Positions 9,410 to 17,274 of a DNA stretch of 64,000 nt are shown piece after piece. Position 1 is the first letter of the stretch, and the number at the start of each line of letters is the position of its first letter. The DNA is from Gordonia sp. SL306 (GTDB lineage Bacteria; Actinomycetota; Actinomycetes; Mycobacteriales; Mycobacteriaceae). The translations under genes and the position numbers were made by a program. The notes under the pieces were generated by a model. The model made no database searches. It was not told where the DNA came from and saw only the letters and a list, made by a program, of their open reading frames with translations. The DNA is taken from positions 2,356,001 to 2,420,000 of the forward strand of contig NZ_CP113063.1 of the NCBI RefSeq assembly GCF_026625785.1, given 5' to 3'.

Positions 9410-9551
9410 TGAGCGGCGCCACCTCGGCGAACACGCTCTGTTCGACCATTTCCCTGCATACGGCCCACAGTCGGTCGGTCCGGATAGGATTCGAAATCAT
9501 GGTGCGGCGGCAGTCGCCGATACTCCCGGTGTATCCAGCGAGAGGACAGCA

Positions 9552-10646
9552 GTGAGTCAGCGAGATACTGCACAGCGTCGAGGCGGACTCGGGCGTGGTC
9601 TGGCCGCGCTGATCCCCACCGGTCCGCCCGAAGGTGACGAGCCGAGCGGTCCACGTCTCGGTTCGGCTGCGGCGGATGTGGTGATCGGTAGAACCACTCC
9701 AGGCGTGTCGTCCGATCGCCCGGGCTCCCCCGGCGCCACCGCAGAGAGTGGTGCGTCGGATCGCCCGACATCTGACGGCACCGCATCGGATGCCACCGCG
9801 CCGAACTCAAACGACATGGGCGCGGTCTACCGCGAGATTCCGCCGGCGCAGATCCAACCCAATCCGCAACAGCCGCGCACGGTGTTCGATGAGGATGCGC
9901 TGGCGGAGCTCGTGCACTCCATCAAGGAATTCGGGCTGATGCAGCCCATCGTCGTGCGACGTCTGTCGGCGCCCACCGACGACGGTGTTCTGTACCAGCT
10001 CGTGATGGGTGAGCGGCGCTGGCGTGCCGGTCAAGAAGCCGGCCTCGATGCGTTGCCCGCGATCGTTCGTGAGACCGCCGATGCGGACATGCTGCGTGAT
10101 GCGCTGCTGGAGAACATCCACCGCGCGCAGCTCAATCCGTTGGAAGAGGCCGCCGCGTATCAGCAGCTGCTCGATGAATTCGGCGTCACCCACGAGGAAC
10201 TGGCGAATCGCCTCGGCCGATCGCGTCCGCTGATCACGAACATGATCCGGCTACTCAAGCTGCCGGTCCCGGTCCAGCGACGGGTCGCGGCGGGCGTGCT
10301 GTCGGCCGGTCACGCGCGCGCACTGCTCTCCCTCGAGACCGGAAGTGACGCCCAGGAAGCGCTGGCCGCCCGGATCGTGGCGGAGGGTATGTCGGTCCGC
10401 GCCACCGAGGAGGCGGTCACCCTCTCGAATCGGGGCGACCGGGATCCGGCGGCGCCCTCCCCTGCCAAGCGCAAGCCCATGCAGATGCCCGGTCTGCAGG
10501 ACGTCGCCGAGCGGCTGTCGGACCGTCTGGACACGAGGGTTACAGTCAGTCTCGGGAAGCGAAAAGGCAAGATCGTGGTGGAGTTCGGCTCGGTCGAGGA
10601 CCTCGAACGGATCGTCGGTGTCGTCGACCCCCGCGGGGTCTCGTGA
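9552..10646 (+). CDS. parB: Chromosome partitioning protein ParB
   Basis: CTP-dependent DNA clamp that loads at parS and spreads to form the partition complex. The 364-residue protein starts [22 protein letters not shown], the typical ParA-interacting N-terminus, followed by a disordered linker (about 30-90). The CTP-binding domain has [21 protein letters not shown] (near 154) and [20 protein letters not shown]. The HTH is [23 protein letters not shown], followed by a C-terminal dimerization domain. GTG start at 9552 with GAGGACA upstream. A 142-bp gap separates it from parA. Confidence 0.96.
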   Translation: MSQRDTAQRRGGLGRGLAALIPTGPPEGDEPSGPRLGSAAADVVIGRTTPGVSSDRPGSPGATAESGASDRPTSDGTASDATAPNSNDMGAVYREIPPAQIQPNPQQPRTVFDEDALAELVHSIKEFGLMQPIVVRRLSAPTDDGVLYQLVMGERRWRAGQEAGLDALPAIVRETADADMLRDALLENIHRAQLNPLEEAAAYQQLLDEFGVTHEELANRLGRSRPLITNMIRLLKLPVPVQRRVAAGVLSAGHARALLSLETGSDAQEALAARIVAEGMSVRATEEAVTLSNRGDRDPAAPSPAKRKPMQMPGLQDVAERLSDRLDTRVTVSLGKRKGKIVVEFGSVEDLERIVGVVDPRGVS

Positions 10647-10786
10647 CCGCGTGAAAATGCTCCCACGGGTACCCGGGCGATACGTCACAGTGACAATTGA
10701 TCAGCGAGGACGACGGTGAAAGTACGAAATCTCTTGTCGCACTACACTTTCGATCTTTCGCACCTGATCGAGGCGGAGATGTCGGA

Positions 10787-11626
10787 ATGAATCTCGCGGT
10801 CACTCGTCTGGATCTCGAATCTTTCGAGTCGTTGCCGATGCACACCCGCCGCTGTGTGTTCTGGGAGGTGGATCCGTCGTCGTCACGCGCCACCGAGAAC
10901 GAGATCTTCGGCAAGTTCGGGTCATCGTTCGAGAGCGAGTTCGACAAGGAGGCGTGGATCTCCGGTGTGCTCCTCGAATGGGGGACCTGCGGTCAGGTGG
11001 CGATCGACGGACAGACCGGACATTACGTGGGTACCGCGTTCTACGCGCCACCGGGACGCGTACCGCGGTCGGGCCACTTCCCCACTTCTCCGGTGAGCGC
11101 CGACGCGGTGCTCCTGACCTCCATCCGCACCGAACCTGGATTCGAAGAAGCCGCCCCCATCCTTCTCGACAGTATTGTGACCAATCTGGTTCGCCGTGGT
11201 GTTCGGGCGGTTGAGGCATTCGGTATCGTCCGCACGCCGACGGAGTCCGCAGACTCGTCCGCACTGAGCCAGCCTCCATCCGAACACGACGAGGTGGCGG
11301 AGCTCGGTGCCCTGGAATCGATCTCGAATGAGATGCAGGTCTGGGCGGACGAGGCGATCGTGGAGATCACCCGCGCCATGCACGACAGCCCGCAGGCGAA
11401 CCTCTGCACGGAGTGCATCATCGATGCGGACTTCCTGAAGGACTCCGGATTCGATCTGGTGGCATCGCATCCGCGGTTCCCCCGCTTCCGCCTCGAACTC
11501 GACGAAGGGTTGGGCTGGAAACACGAGGTCGAGCACGCCCTCGAGAAGTTGGTGGTGATGGCCGCGATGGACCTCGCCGGCCGCGAGCGACCGGCATCGG
11601 TGCCGGTCGGCCGTCGACAGGGCTGA
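10787..11626 (+). CDS. Conserved hypothetical protein downstream of parB (Rv3916c-like)
   Basis: 279-residue protein starting MNLAVTRLDLESFESLPMHTRRCVFWEVD. Its position between parB and cwlM corresponds to mycobacterial Rv3916c, and the wording and length fit that family. The middle segment VLLTSIRTEPGFEEAAPILLDSIVTNLVRRGVRAVEAFG resembles a GNAT-type acetyl-CoA-binding fold, but no A/RxxGxG loop is clear, so enzyme activity is unproven. ATG 10787 is chosen to match the family N-terminus; the frame is open back to ATG 10697. No membrane segment. Upstream is an 11-bp palindrome, GTCACAGTGAC, at 10684-10694. Confidence 0.72.
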   Translation: MNLAVTRLDLESFESLPMHTRRCVFWEVDPSSSRATENEIFGKFGSSFESEFDKEAWISGVLLEWGTCGQVAIDGQTGHYVGTAFYAPPGRVPRSGHFPTSPVSADAVLLTSIRTEPGFEEAAPILLDSIVTNLVRRGVRAVEAFGIVRTPTESADSSALSQPPSEHDEVAELGALESISNEMQVWADEAIVEITRAMHDSPQANLCTECIIDADFLKDSGFDLVASHPRFPRFRLELDEGLGWKHEVEHALEKLVVMAAMDLAGRERPASVPVGRRQG

Positions 11627-11666
11627 CTCAGCTGAAGGTCAGCCCGCTGAGGGGAATTCCGAAGCG

Positions 11667-12845
11667 TCAGCTGGAAAGGCGCTCCGCCGCAAGAAGTTCT
11701 GCGAACGTGTACGTCCCCGTCGGGCGATCGTTCTCGCCGAGGAGATAGAGCCGCTTCACGGCCACGAGGATCGCTTCGGCGATGACGTCGCGGGCCTTCG
11801 GGTCGTTGAGCAGTTCTGCGTCGTTCTGGTTCGTGATGTAGCCGACGTCGATCAGCGCCACCGGCATCCTGGTGAGCCGCAACACATCCCAGGTCCGCTC
11901 GTGCGTCCGACAGTCGGTGAGGCTTGTGCGGGCGGCGATTTCGCGTTGGATGAAGCCGGCGAGGTTGCGGCCGATGGTCGAGAACGACCCGTGTGAGTTG
12001 CCGAAGTGGAACGATGCCACACCGTGTGCGCGATCGTTGGGGTAGTGACCGCAGCGCAGTGAGATCATCAGATCGGCGTCGACGAGGTTGGCCACCCGGG
12101 CGCGTTCGTCGTCGCTGGGTCGGCCTCGGCCGTCGTGGGAGAGGAAGGTCTCCATGCCCGCGGCGGCCATGCGGCCCTCCAGCCGGGCGCCGAGGTCCCA
12201 CAACACCGCGGACTCGAGCTCGGCCGTGTTACCGGACGAAAGATCGTGCAGCCCACCGGAACCCGGGTCGATGAGGATTCGCTTGCCGGAGAGCTGTGGC
12301 CCGGACCGACGGACCTGCTCCTCCTCGCGAATGGCGTGCGGCGACCCACCGGTGACGCGGGTGCCGAGCCGCTCGAGCGAACGCAGGGTCGCCGGGCCGC
12401 AGATTCCGTCGGACGACAGACCGTATTCGCTCTGATAGAGGCACACCGCGTTGTGGGTGGTCTCGCCGAAGGTGCCGTCGACCAGGCCGGTGTAATAGCC
12501 GAGGTTCTGGAGGCGCGCCTGAAGGGTCGCGACGTCGTCGCCGACCATCGGTGCGGACAGACGATAGAGCAGTACGCGCGTGCCCAGCTGATACGAAGCC
12601 TCGCGCAAGGCGCGGTAGGTGGCCGGACCGACGATGCCGTCGACGATCAGTCCGCGCTCCTGCTGGAACGCACGGACAGCGCGATCACACGCGTCGTCGA
12701 AGATCGCCTCGGGAGGTGTCCAACCACTGATCGTGCCGGACATGCTCTCAGGCGCCGGACTCGACGTCAGCAGTCTGAGTCCGACGAGGATATTCCGGAT
12801 CTCGGCGACAGCCGAGCCATGATCCCCGAGTCGGAACAACGGCAT
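11667..12845 (-). CDS. cwlM: CwlM-type amidase-like regulator of peptidoglycan synthesis
   Basis: Homologue of mycobacterial CwlM, a cytoplasmic protein that, when phosphorylated, activates MurA and binds MurJ. The 392-residue product has two peptidoglycan-binding-like repeats (about 20-80 with RAVRAFQQERGLIVDGIVG, and 100-160 with GYYTGLVDGTFGE) and an Amidase_3 fold (about 180-370). Key catalytic positions look changed. The expected DPGHGG is DPGSGG. The second histidine motif reads SLRCG, and the final glutamate motif is DVGYITN. This supports a regulatory rather than hydrolytic role. Start ATG 12845 has GAGGAG 8 nt upstream; longer starts lack one. It follows trxA/trxB on the same strand. 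Confidence 0.92.
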   Translation of the reverse strand: MPLFRLGDHGSAVAEIRNILVGLRLLTSSPAPESMSGTISGWTPPEAIFDDACDRAVRAFQQERGLIVDGIVGPATYRALREASYQLGTRVLLYRLSAPMVGDDVATLQARLQNLGYYTGLVDGTFGETTHNAVCLYQSEYGLSSDGICGPATLRSLERLGTRVTGGSPHAIREEEQVRRSGPQLSGKRILIDPGSGGLHDLSSGNTAELESAVLWDLGARLEGRMAAAGMETFLSHDGRGRPSDDERARVANLVDADLMISLRCGHYPNDRAHGVASFHFGNSHGSFSTIGRNLAGFIQREIAARTSLTDCRTHERTWDVLRLTRMPVALIDVGYITNQNDAELLNDPKARDVIAEAILVAVKRLYLLGENDRPTGTYTFAELLAAERLSS

Positions 12846-12967
12846 CAGCAACTCCTCGTCCAGGCAGCGCGGTGGATGGGTATGGGTGTCAGCGTCCCCC
12901 AAATCGGTGCTCACCGCACACCGCCGCAAACACCGAGCATTCTTTCAGGTCGCGACGGCACGACCAA

Positions 12968-12995
12968 ATGATGGCGCCACCAGGGGCGCCATCAT
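12968..12995 (-). terminator. Hairpin terminator candidate after trxA
   Basis: Perfect 11-bp inverted repeat ATGATGGCGCC / GGCGCCATCAT with 6-nt loop, 58 bp beyond the trxA stop on the minus strand. The following minus-strand sequence has only a short TTT, so an intrinsic terminator is plausible but not certain. Confidence 0.55.
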
Positions 12996-13052
12996 CGGGC
13001 TCCTGCGGGCCCGGACCGTCGTCCGGTTCCGGGGTAACCGCAGGTCAGTTGA

Positions 13053-13391
13053 TCATGCAGGCGAGCCGACGACTCGGTCGAGCTCACGCAGCAGGGCAGC
13101 CTTGCCCTTGGCGCCGACGATCGTCTTGGTGGCCTTGCCATCTTCGAACAGGATCATGGTCGGAATCGACATGATCTGGAAGTCGCGGGCGACGCCGGGG
13201 TTGGCGTCGACGTCGAGCTTCGCGATGGTCAGCTTGTCGGCGTGGTCGCGGGCGATCTCCTCGAGTACGGGTGCCACCATCTTGCACGGGCCGCACCAGG
13301 TCGCCCAGAAGTCGACGAGTACCGGCTTGTCGGCGCCGAGTACCTCGTCCTTGAAGGTCGCGTCGGTGACGGCGACGGTGTTTGCTCCCAT
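13053..13391 (-). CDS. trxA: Thioredoxin
   Basis: Small cytosolic disulfide reductase of 112 residues with the active site WCGPC at 32-36 inside FWATWCGPCKMVAPVLEEIA, and the cis-proline loop MSIPTMILFEDGK. ATG 13391 has a strong AAGGAGG site. It follows trxB by 52 bp on the same strand, forming the thioredoxin system; homologue of mycobacterial TrxC (Rv3914). Confidence 0.96.
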   Translation of the reverse strand: MGANTVAVTDATFKDEVLGADKPVLVDFWATWCGPCKMVAPVLEEIARDHADKLTIAKLDVDANPGVARDFQIMSIPTMILFEDGKATKTIVGAKGKAALLRELDRVVGSPA

Positions 13392-13443
13392 GGTGTCCTC
13401 CTTATGGACGTCAGAAGTCGATGTGTCGGGCGGTGTCAGGCGG

Positions 13444-14448
13444 TCAGGCGGTCGCGGGCGCGTCAACGACCACGAACTCGCCCTCGAGTCCGGCGTCGAT
13501 GTCGACATCGCCCTGTTCGGCGAGCCAGCGCTCGGCGTCGATCGCCGCCGAACAGCCGCTGCCGGCAGCTGTGACGGCCTGGCGGTAGGTGTGGTCGACG
13601 AGGTCGCCGCAGGCGAACACGCCCGGGATCGATGTGTAGGTGGTCCGGCCGGCGACCTGGACGTATCCCTCGGGATCCAGGTCGATCTGGCCGCGGACCA
13701 GTTCGCTGCGGGGATCATGTCCGATCGCGACGAACATGCCGGTGACGTCGATCGTGCTGGTCTCGCCGCTCGTGGTGTCGGTGAGCCCGAGCCCGGTGAC
13801 GGAGTTGTCGCCGAGGACCGACGTCACGGCCGAGTTGGTCACGAACCGGATCTTCTCGTTGGCGCGGGCGCGCTCGAGCATGATCTTGGACGCACGGAAC
13901 TCTTCACGCCGATGGACGAGGGTGACGCTGCGCGCGAACTTGGTCAGGAACGTCGCCTCTTCCATCGCGGAGTCACCTCCGCCGATCACGGCGATGTCCT
14001 GGTCCTTGAAGAAGAAGCCGTCGCAGGTCGCACATGCGGAGACACCGCGACCGAGCAGGGTCTGCTCGTTCTCGACACCGAGGTAGCGGGCCGCGGCACC
14101 CATGGCCAGGATCACCGCACGAGCACGGAACACCTCGCCGCCGACCTCGACCTCCTTGACCGGTCCCTGGAGGCGGATGGTGTCCACATCTTCCATGCGC
14201 AGGTCGGCGCCGAAACGGATCGCCTGTTCCCGCATCTCGTCCATGAGTTGTGGGCCCTGGATGCCGCTCTGGAAGCCGGGGAAGTTCTCCACCTCGGTGG
14301 TGGTCATCAGGGCGCCACCGAACTGCGTGCCCTCGAAAACGATCGGGGCGAGCTCGGCGCGAGCCGCGTAGATCGCGGCGGTGTAGCCGGCGGGGCCCGA
14401 TCCGATGATGATCAGGTCGTGGATCTGCTGGCTGTCTGGCTGGGTCAT
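13444..14448 (-). CDS. trxB: Thioredoxin reductase (NADPH)
   Basis: FAD enzyme that transfers electrons from NADPH to thioredoxin. The 334-residue product shows the FAD loop GSGPAG at 16-21, the redox-active CATC at about 139-142 followed by DG, the NADPH loop [10 protein letters not shown], and the C-terminal FAD motif [13 protein letters not shown] 14448 is preceded by GGAGGA. A C-terminal tail of about 20 residues ([19 protein letters not shown]) extends beyond the usual end, as often seen in this group. Upstream neighbours on the same strand are the anti-sigma factor and sigM. Confidence 0.96.
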   Translation of the reverse strand: MTQPDSQQIHDLIIIGSGPAGYTAAIYAARAELAPIVFEGTQFGGALMTTTEVENFPGFQSGIQGPQLMDEMREQAIRFGADLRMEDVDTIRLQGPVKEVEVGGEVFRARAVILAMGAAARYLGVENEQTLLGRGVSACATCDGFFFKDQDIAVIGGGDSAMEEATFLTKFARSVTLVHRREEFRASKIMLERARANEKIRFVTNSAVTSVLGDNSVTGLGLTDTTSGETSTIDVTGMFVAIGHDPRSELVRGQIDLDPEGYVQVAGRTTYTSIPGVFACGDLVDHTYRQAVTAAGSGCSAAIDAERWLAEQGDVDIDAGLEGEFVVVDAPATA

Positions 14449-14604
14449 CCGTCCTCCGTGCTCGACGGCGCAATGCGTTCTTCGACGCCGCGCCGGGTGT
14501 CTCGGCTGTCTCAACATCAGGGTAAGGGCAGATGTTCCCGGCAGCGGGAGGCGTGCGTGGACGATCACATGTGGTCGGGCCGATGTGACTGCTCGGGCGC
14601 GGTG

Positions 14605-15363
14605 TCAGCCGCCGATCAGGGTACGGCTGATGCGCGCGGGATTTCCGGCGGTGCAGTCGGGTGCCACGACCAGCGCATCGAAGCGGCCCGCGGTCCCGGT
14701 GGACAGCAGGATCACGATGCCCTCGCGTCCACGTACGGTGACCGGTCCGGTCCCGAGGACCACGGTGTCTGCCGCGACACCGTTGGCGGCCGTGCAGCGG
14801 CGCAGCGCCTGCGCCGATCCGAACGACGCGAAGTCGTTCTTCCCCAGCACGGACAGCAGCGCGACACGTTCACCTGGTGCCAGGTCGGTGATCGGTGGCG
14901 AGGACGGCTGCGCCTGGAGCGGAGGGTCGGACGCGGGTGACCGCAGCACCCCGACGGTGATCGCGAGGACCGCGACGATCGCGGCTGCGACCCCACCGGC
15001 CGCCAACCATCGGGCAGGCATCCGTCGTCTGCGGCGCTCCGCGATACCGACGACGGCGTCGTCGGGCGTGGTGGCGGTCTCCGCTCCGATCTCGTCGAGC
15101 GTCAGTCGAGTCCTGGACGCCACCTCGGCGGGCACGGGAACGGGCGGCACGTCAGCGCCACGCAGCTGCGCGGTGGTGCGGTCGAGTGCGTCGAGTACCG
15201 CGCGGGCATCGGGGTCGTCGCTGATGCGCGATCTCACGTACTCGGCGACGTCGGGCGGCAGGACATCGGCGTGCAGATCTGCGAGGAGATCGGTCGAGTA
15301 GGGCGGTTGCGGGTAGCGCGACACCGTGCTGTCAGGGTCGTCTGCTGCTCCCGGCGGGATCAT
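14605..15363 (-). CDS. rsmA: Anti-sigma factor for SigM (RsmA type)
   Basis: 252-residue single-pass membrane protein, inferred to sequester SigM at the membrane; homologue by position and layout of mycobacterial Rv3912 (RsmA, anti-SigM). The cytoplasmic part (1-118) holds an anti-sigma-like helical region (SRISDDPDARAVLDALDRTTAQL). One transmembrane helix lies at about 119-140, after RRRRMPAR. The outer domain has a CTAAN/CTAGN cysteine pair. No HxxxCxxC zinc motif is seen. It is separated from sigM by an unusually long 277-bp gap holding an inverted sigma-factor remnant. The symbol rsmA here is not the 16S rRNA methyltransferase. Confidence 0.82.
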   Translation of the reverse strand: MIPPGAADDPDSTVSRYPQPPYSTDLLADLHADVLPPDVAEYVRSRISDDPDARAVLDALDRTTAQLRGADVPPVPVPAEVASRTRLTLDEIGAETATTPDDAVVGIAERRRRRMPARWLAAGGVAAAIVAVLAITVGVLRSPASDPPLQAQPSSPPITDLAPGERVALLSVLGKNDFASFGSAQALRRCTAANGVAADTVVLGTGPVTVRGREGIVILLSTGTAGRFDALVVAPDCTAGNPARISRTLIGG

Positions 15364-15523
15364 CGCTCCACTCTCCCACTTCTCTCGCCCGGACCCGATC
15401 CACAGTGGGTGGACCGAGCGCGGCGTCCGACTGGTATCTGGCCGTGCCTGTGATCGTGATCGTCAGGGTTTAAGACGCACCGGTCCGTGGTCCGGTTCCA
15501 TCGGATCCGATATGGGGACAGGC

Positions 15524-15622
15524 GCGGCCGAATCCTCACTCCCCGGGTGCACCGTCAAGAGCAGGTGTGCACGCGGCCGCGCCGAACTCGCCACGATGCT
15601 CGGTCATCTGCGAACACGGTGA
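15524..15622 (+). pseudogene. Remnant of an ECF sigma factor 3' end, inverted relative to sigM
   Basis: On the plus strand this 99-bp stretch encodes a fragment ending CTVKSRCARGRAELATMLGHLRTR followed by TGA. It closely resembles the SigM C-terminus encoded on the opposite strand just 18 bp away (GTIKSRCSRGRLRLAQALGHLREC). Only region-4-like sequence is recognisable, with no complete gene upstream. I interpret it as a decayed or inverted duplicate. The two copies are tail to tail and form a long imperfect inverted repeat that could also act as a bidirectional terminator. Confidence 0.65.
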
Positions 15623-15640
15623 CGACCCGATCGGCCGACG

Positions 15641-16201
15641 TCAGCACTCTCGAAGATGACCGAGAGCCTGCGCGAGCCGGAGCCGACCCCGTGAGCACCG
15701 GCTCTTGATGGTTCCGATCGGCACACCGAGCCGCTCGGCGGCCTCACTGACCGAGTAGCCCTCGACGTCCACCGCGATCACCGCGGCACGCTGATCCGGC
15801 GGCAGGGTGTCGAGTGCCCTGCCGATCGAGATCGAGAGGTCGACGGCCGCCATCTGGTCGTGATCGTCGGCGAGGGGCAGGAGGTCGTACTCCGGGATCG
15901 GCACCGTCCGGCGCACGCGATTGCGGCGGATGCGGTCGAGGCAGGCGTTCACCACGATCCGATGCAGCCAGCTCGTCACCTTGGCGTCGGATCGGAATCG
16001 CGAGGCCATCCGGTGTGCGTTGAGCAGGGCGTCCTGCAGGGCGTCGGCGGCGTCGTCGGGGTTGTTGCTCGTGCGGCAGGCCAGCGACCACAGATAGGTG
16101 TGGTGACGTTCGATCAGCGTCGCAAAGGCGTCGGGCTCACCGGCGACATGGGCGCGGAGCAGATCTTCGTCGCTGCGCGCGTCGACGCTCCCCCGAGTCA
16201 T
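15641..16201 (-). CDS. sigM: ECF RNA polymerase sigma factor SigM
   Basis: 186-residue extracytoplasmic-function sigma factor. Region 2 (DLLRAHVAGEPDAFATLIERHH through DAADALQDALLNAHRMASRF) and region 4 (LDTLPPDQRAAVIAVDVEGYSVSEAAERLGVPIGTIKSR) are both complete. The genomic position next to its anti-sigma factor, trxB, trxA and cwlM is that of mycobacterial sigM (Rv3911). ATG 16201 is favoured because TAACCT lies 7 nt upstream with no Shine-Dalgarno sequence, matching the leaderless pattern seen here; GTG 16219 is an alternative. Expected to be controlled by the membrane anti-sigma factor downstream. Confidence 0.93.
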   Translation of the reverse strand: MTRGSVDARSDEDLLRAHVAGEPDAFATLIERHHTYLWSLACRTSNNPDDAADALQDALLNAHRMASRFRSDAKVTSWLHRIVVNACLDRIRRNRVRRTVPIPEYDLLPLADDHDQMAAVDLSISIGRALDTLPPDQRAAVIAVDVEGYSVSEAAERLGVPIGTIKSRCSRGRLRLAQALGHLREC

Positions 16202-16208
16202 GCCGAGA

Positions 16209-16214
16209 AGGTTA
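16209..16214 (-). promoter_or_regulatory. sigM -10 element (leaderless)
   Basis: TAACCT on the minus strand, 7 nt upstream of the sigM ATG, fits a TANNNT -10 box for a leaderless transcript. No convincing ECF-type GGAAC/CGTC promoter was seen at normal spacing. Confidence 0.6.
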
Positions 16215-16251
16215 GTGGACACCAAGGGTCGTCGACGCACTGACCTGCACG

Positions 16252-16289
16252 TTGTCCACAGTTCTGGGGACACCGGAGAGGTTGTGGAC
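16252..16289. promoter_or_regulatory. Inverted pair of DnaA-box-like sites upstream of sigM
   Basis: TTGTCCACA at 16252-16260, identical to the oriC boxes, and TTGTGGAC at 16282-16289 in the opposite orientation. They lie about 50-90 bp upstream of the predicted sigM transcript start. A non-origin DnaA cluster or a regulator site is possible. Confidence 0.5.
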
Positions 16290-16325
16290 GAGTGGAGGAT
16301 TCGCGGTGGCGCGGATGGCGCACGG

Positions 16326-16442
16326 TCGGCGAAGATCCGGTTGCCGTGGGCGGAAAACCGGTTGCCGTGGGCGGAAAACCGGTTGCTGTCGGCGAAGAAC
16401 CGGTTGCTGTCGGCGGGAAAGTGGTTGCTGTCGGCGGGGCAG
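16326..16442. repeat. 21-bp tandem repeat, about 5.6 units
   Basis: Five full 21-bp units start at 16326, 16347, 16368, 16389 and 16410, with a 12-bp partial unit to 16442. Each contains a CCGGTTGC-like core followed by TGGGCGGAAAA or TCGGCGAAGAA variants. The array sits between sigM and the 3' end of the tetR gene, ending 4 bp from the tetR stop. It looks like a minisatellite (VNTR); the period is a multiple of three but neither strand gives a plausible gene. Confidence 0.9.
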
Positions 16443-16446
16443 GCGG

Positions 16447-17142
16447 TCAGCCCAGCAGGCTCTCGTATGCGGCGACGAACAGTTCGACGCTGACGTCCAG
16501 GATCGCATCGAGGTCGAACAGGTCCGGGCCGGCGTCAGCGGGCGCGGCGAACTCCCCGTTGGCACTGGTGTACCAATCGACCAGGAGCTGCGTGACCGCG
16601 CCCACCAGTCCGATGGCGGCCAGGCGCTGCGTGCGATCGGCGGTCTCCTCCCCCAGCGCCAACGTCAGGATCAGATCGGCCCATCCGTGAATCGCGGTGA
16701 GCCGCAAGCGTTCCAGATCAGGGTTGACCCCGACGACCTCGACGAGCATCACGCGGGCCCGACGTGCGTCGTCGGCCAGACACCGCACGAATGCGGTCAG
16801 CGCCGACCGTGCGACGGCAGGTGCGTCGGGTGCCGCGACACCGACCGCACCCACTCCCCCACCATCGCCGACGAAACCGGCCGCGGCATCGACGGTGGCG
16901 GCACGGGCGAACTCCACACAATCCTCGTAGACCGCGGCCAGCAGCGCGGGGCGGTCGGCGAACGACTCGTAGAAGTAGCGCTGTGTCAGACCGGCGTGCT
17001 CGCACACCCGCTTCACGGAGGCGTTCGCATAACCGTCGGAGCCGAACAGATCCAACCCGGCGGCGATCAGATCGAGCCGTCGCCGGGCACGCCGCTCGTC
17101 GGCGTCGGCCCCGCCGTAGCGGCGTCCTTCGGGGGTACTCAT
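16447..17142 (-). CDS. TetR family transcriptional regulator
   Basis: 231-residue repressor. The N-terminal HTH (about 15-65) reads RLDLIAAGLDLFGSDGYANASVKRVCEHAGLTQRYFYESFADR, typical of TetR. The C-terminal ligand domain is helical with a Gly/Ala-rich loop (GFVGDGGGVGAVGVAAPDAPA). ATG 17142 is preferred; ATG 17157 also exists but would place AGGAG only 4 nt away. It is divergent from the hydroxylase gene at 17275, with two near-identical operator palindromes between, so it most likely represses that gene and itself. Ligand unknown; lipid-like is a guess from the neighbour. Confidence 0.88.
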   Translation of the reverse strand: MSTPEGRRYGGADADERRARRRLDLIAAGLDLFGSDGYANASVKRVCEHAGLTQRYFYESFADRPALLAAVYEDCVEFARAATVDAAAGFVGDGGGVGAVGVAAPDAPAVARSALTAFVRCLADDARRARVMLVEVVGVNPDLERLRLTAIHGWADLILTLALGEETADRTQRLAAIGLVGAVTQLLVDWYTSANGEFAAPADAGPDLFDLDAILDVSVELFVAAYESLLG

Positions 17143-17197
17143 CGGACTCCTCGGCATCGTCGGTGGTCACGGCTGCGATCTCTTTACACGACTCTAT

Positions 17198-17217
17198 CTG
17201 ACACGCTATCGTGTCAG
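17198..17217. promoter_or_regulatory. TetR operator 1
   Basis: Perfect inverted repeat CTGACACG-CTAT-CGTGTCAG (8-bp arms, 4-bp spacer) in the tetR-hydroxylase divergent promoter region. A second copy lies 29 bp downstream. Confidence 0.85.
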
Positions 17218-17226
17218 AACCACGAT

Positions 17227-17246
17227 CTGACATGTTCCCGTGTCAG
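17227..17246. promoter_or_regulatory. TetR operator 2
   Basis: CTGACATG-TTCC-CGTGTCAG, the same palindrome as operator 1 with one arm mismatch; 29 bp centre to centre from it and about 30 bp before the hydroxylase ATG. Confidence 0.85.
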
Positions 17247-17274
17247 ATGACCGGACGGACCAGCAGGAGAACCG

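Noticed and set aside
12886..14940. 684-codon open frame on the plus strand
   Set aside because: It lies antisense across trxA and trxB, whose products are unmistakable; low-complexity composition typical of high-GC shadow frames.
16201..16260. ECF-type autoregulated promoter for sigM
   Set aside because: GAAC and CGTC elements are present on the minus strand but the spacing is wrong; a sigma-A-like TAACCT fits better.
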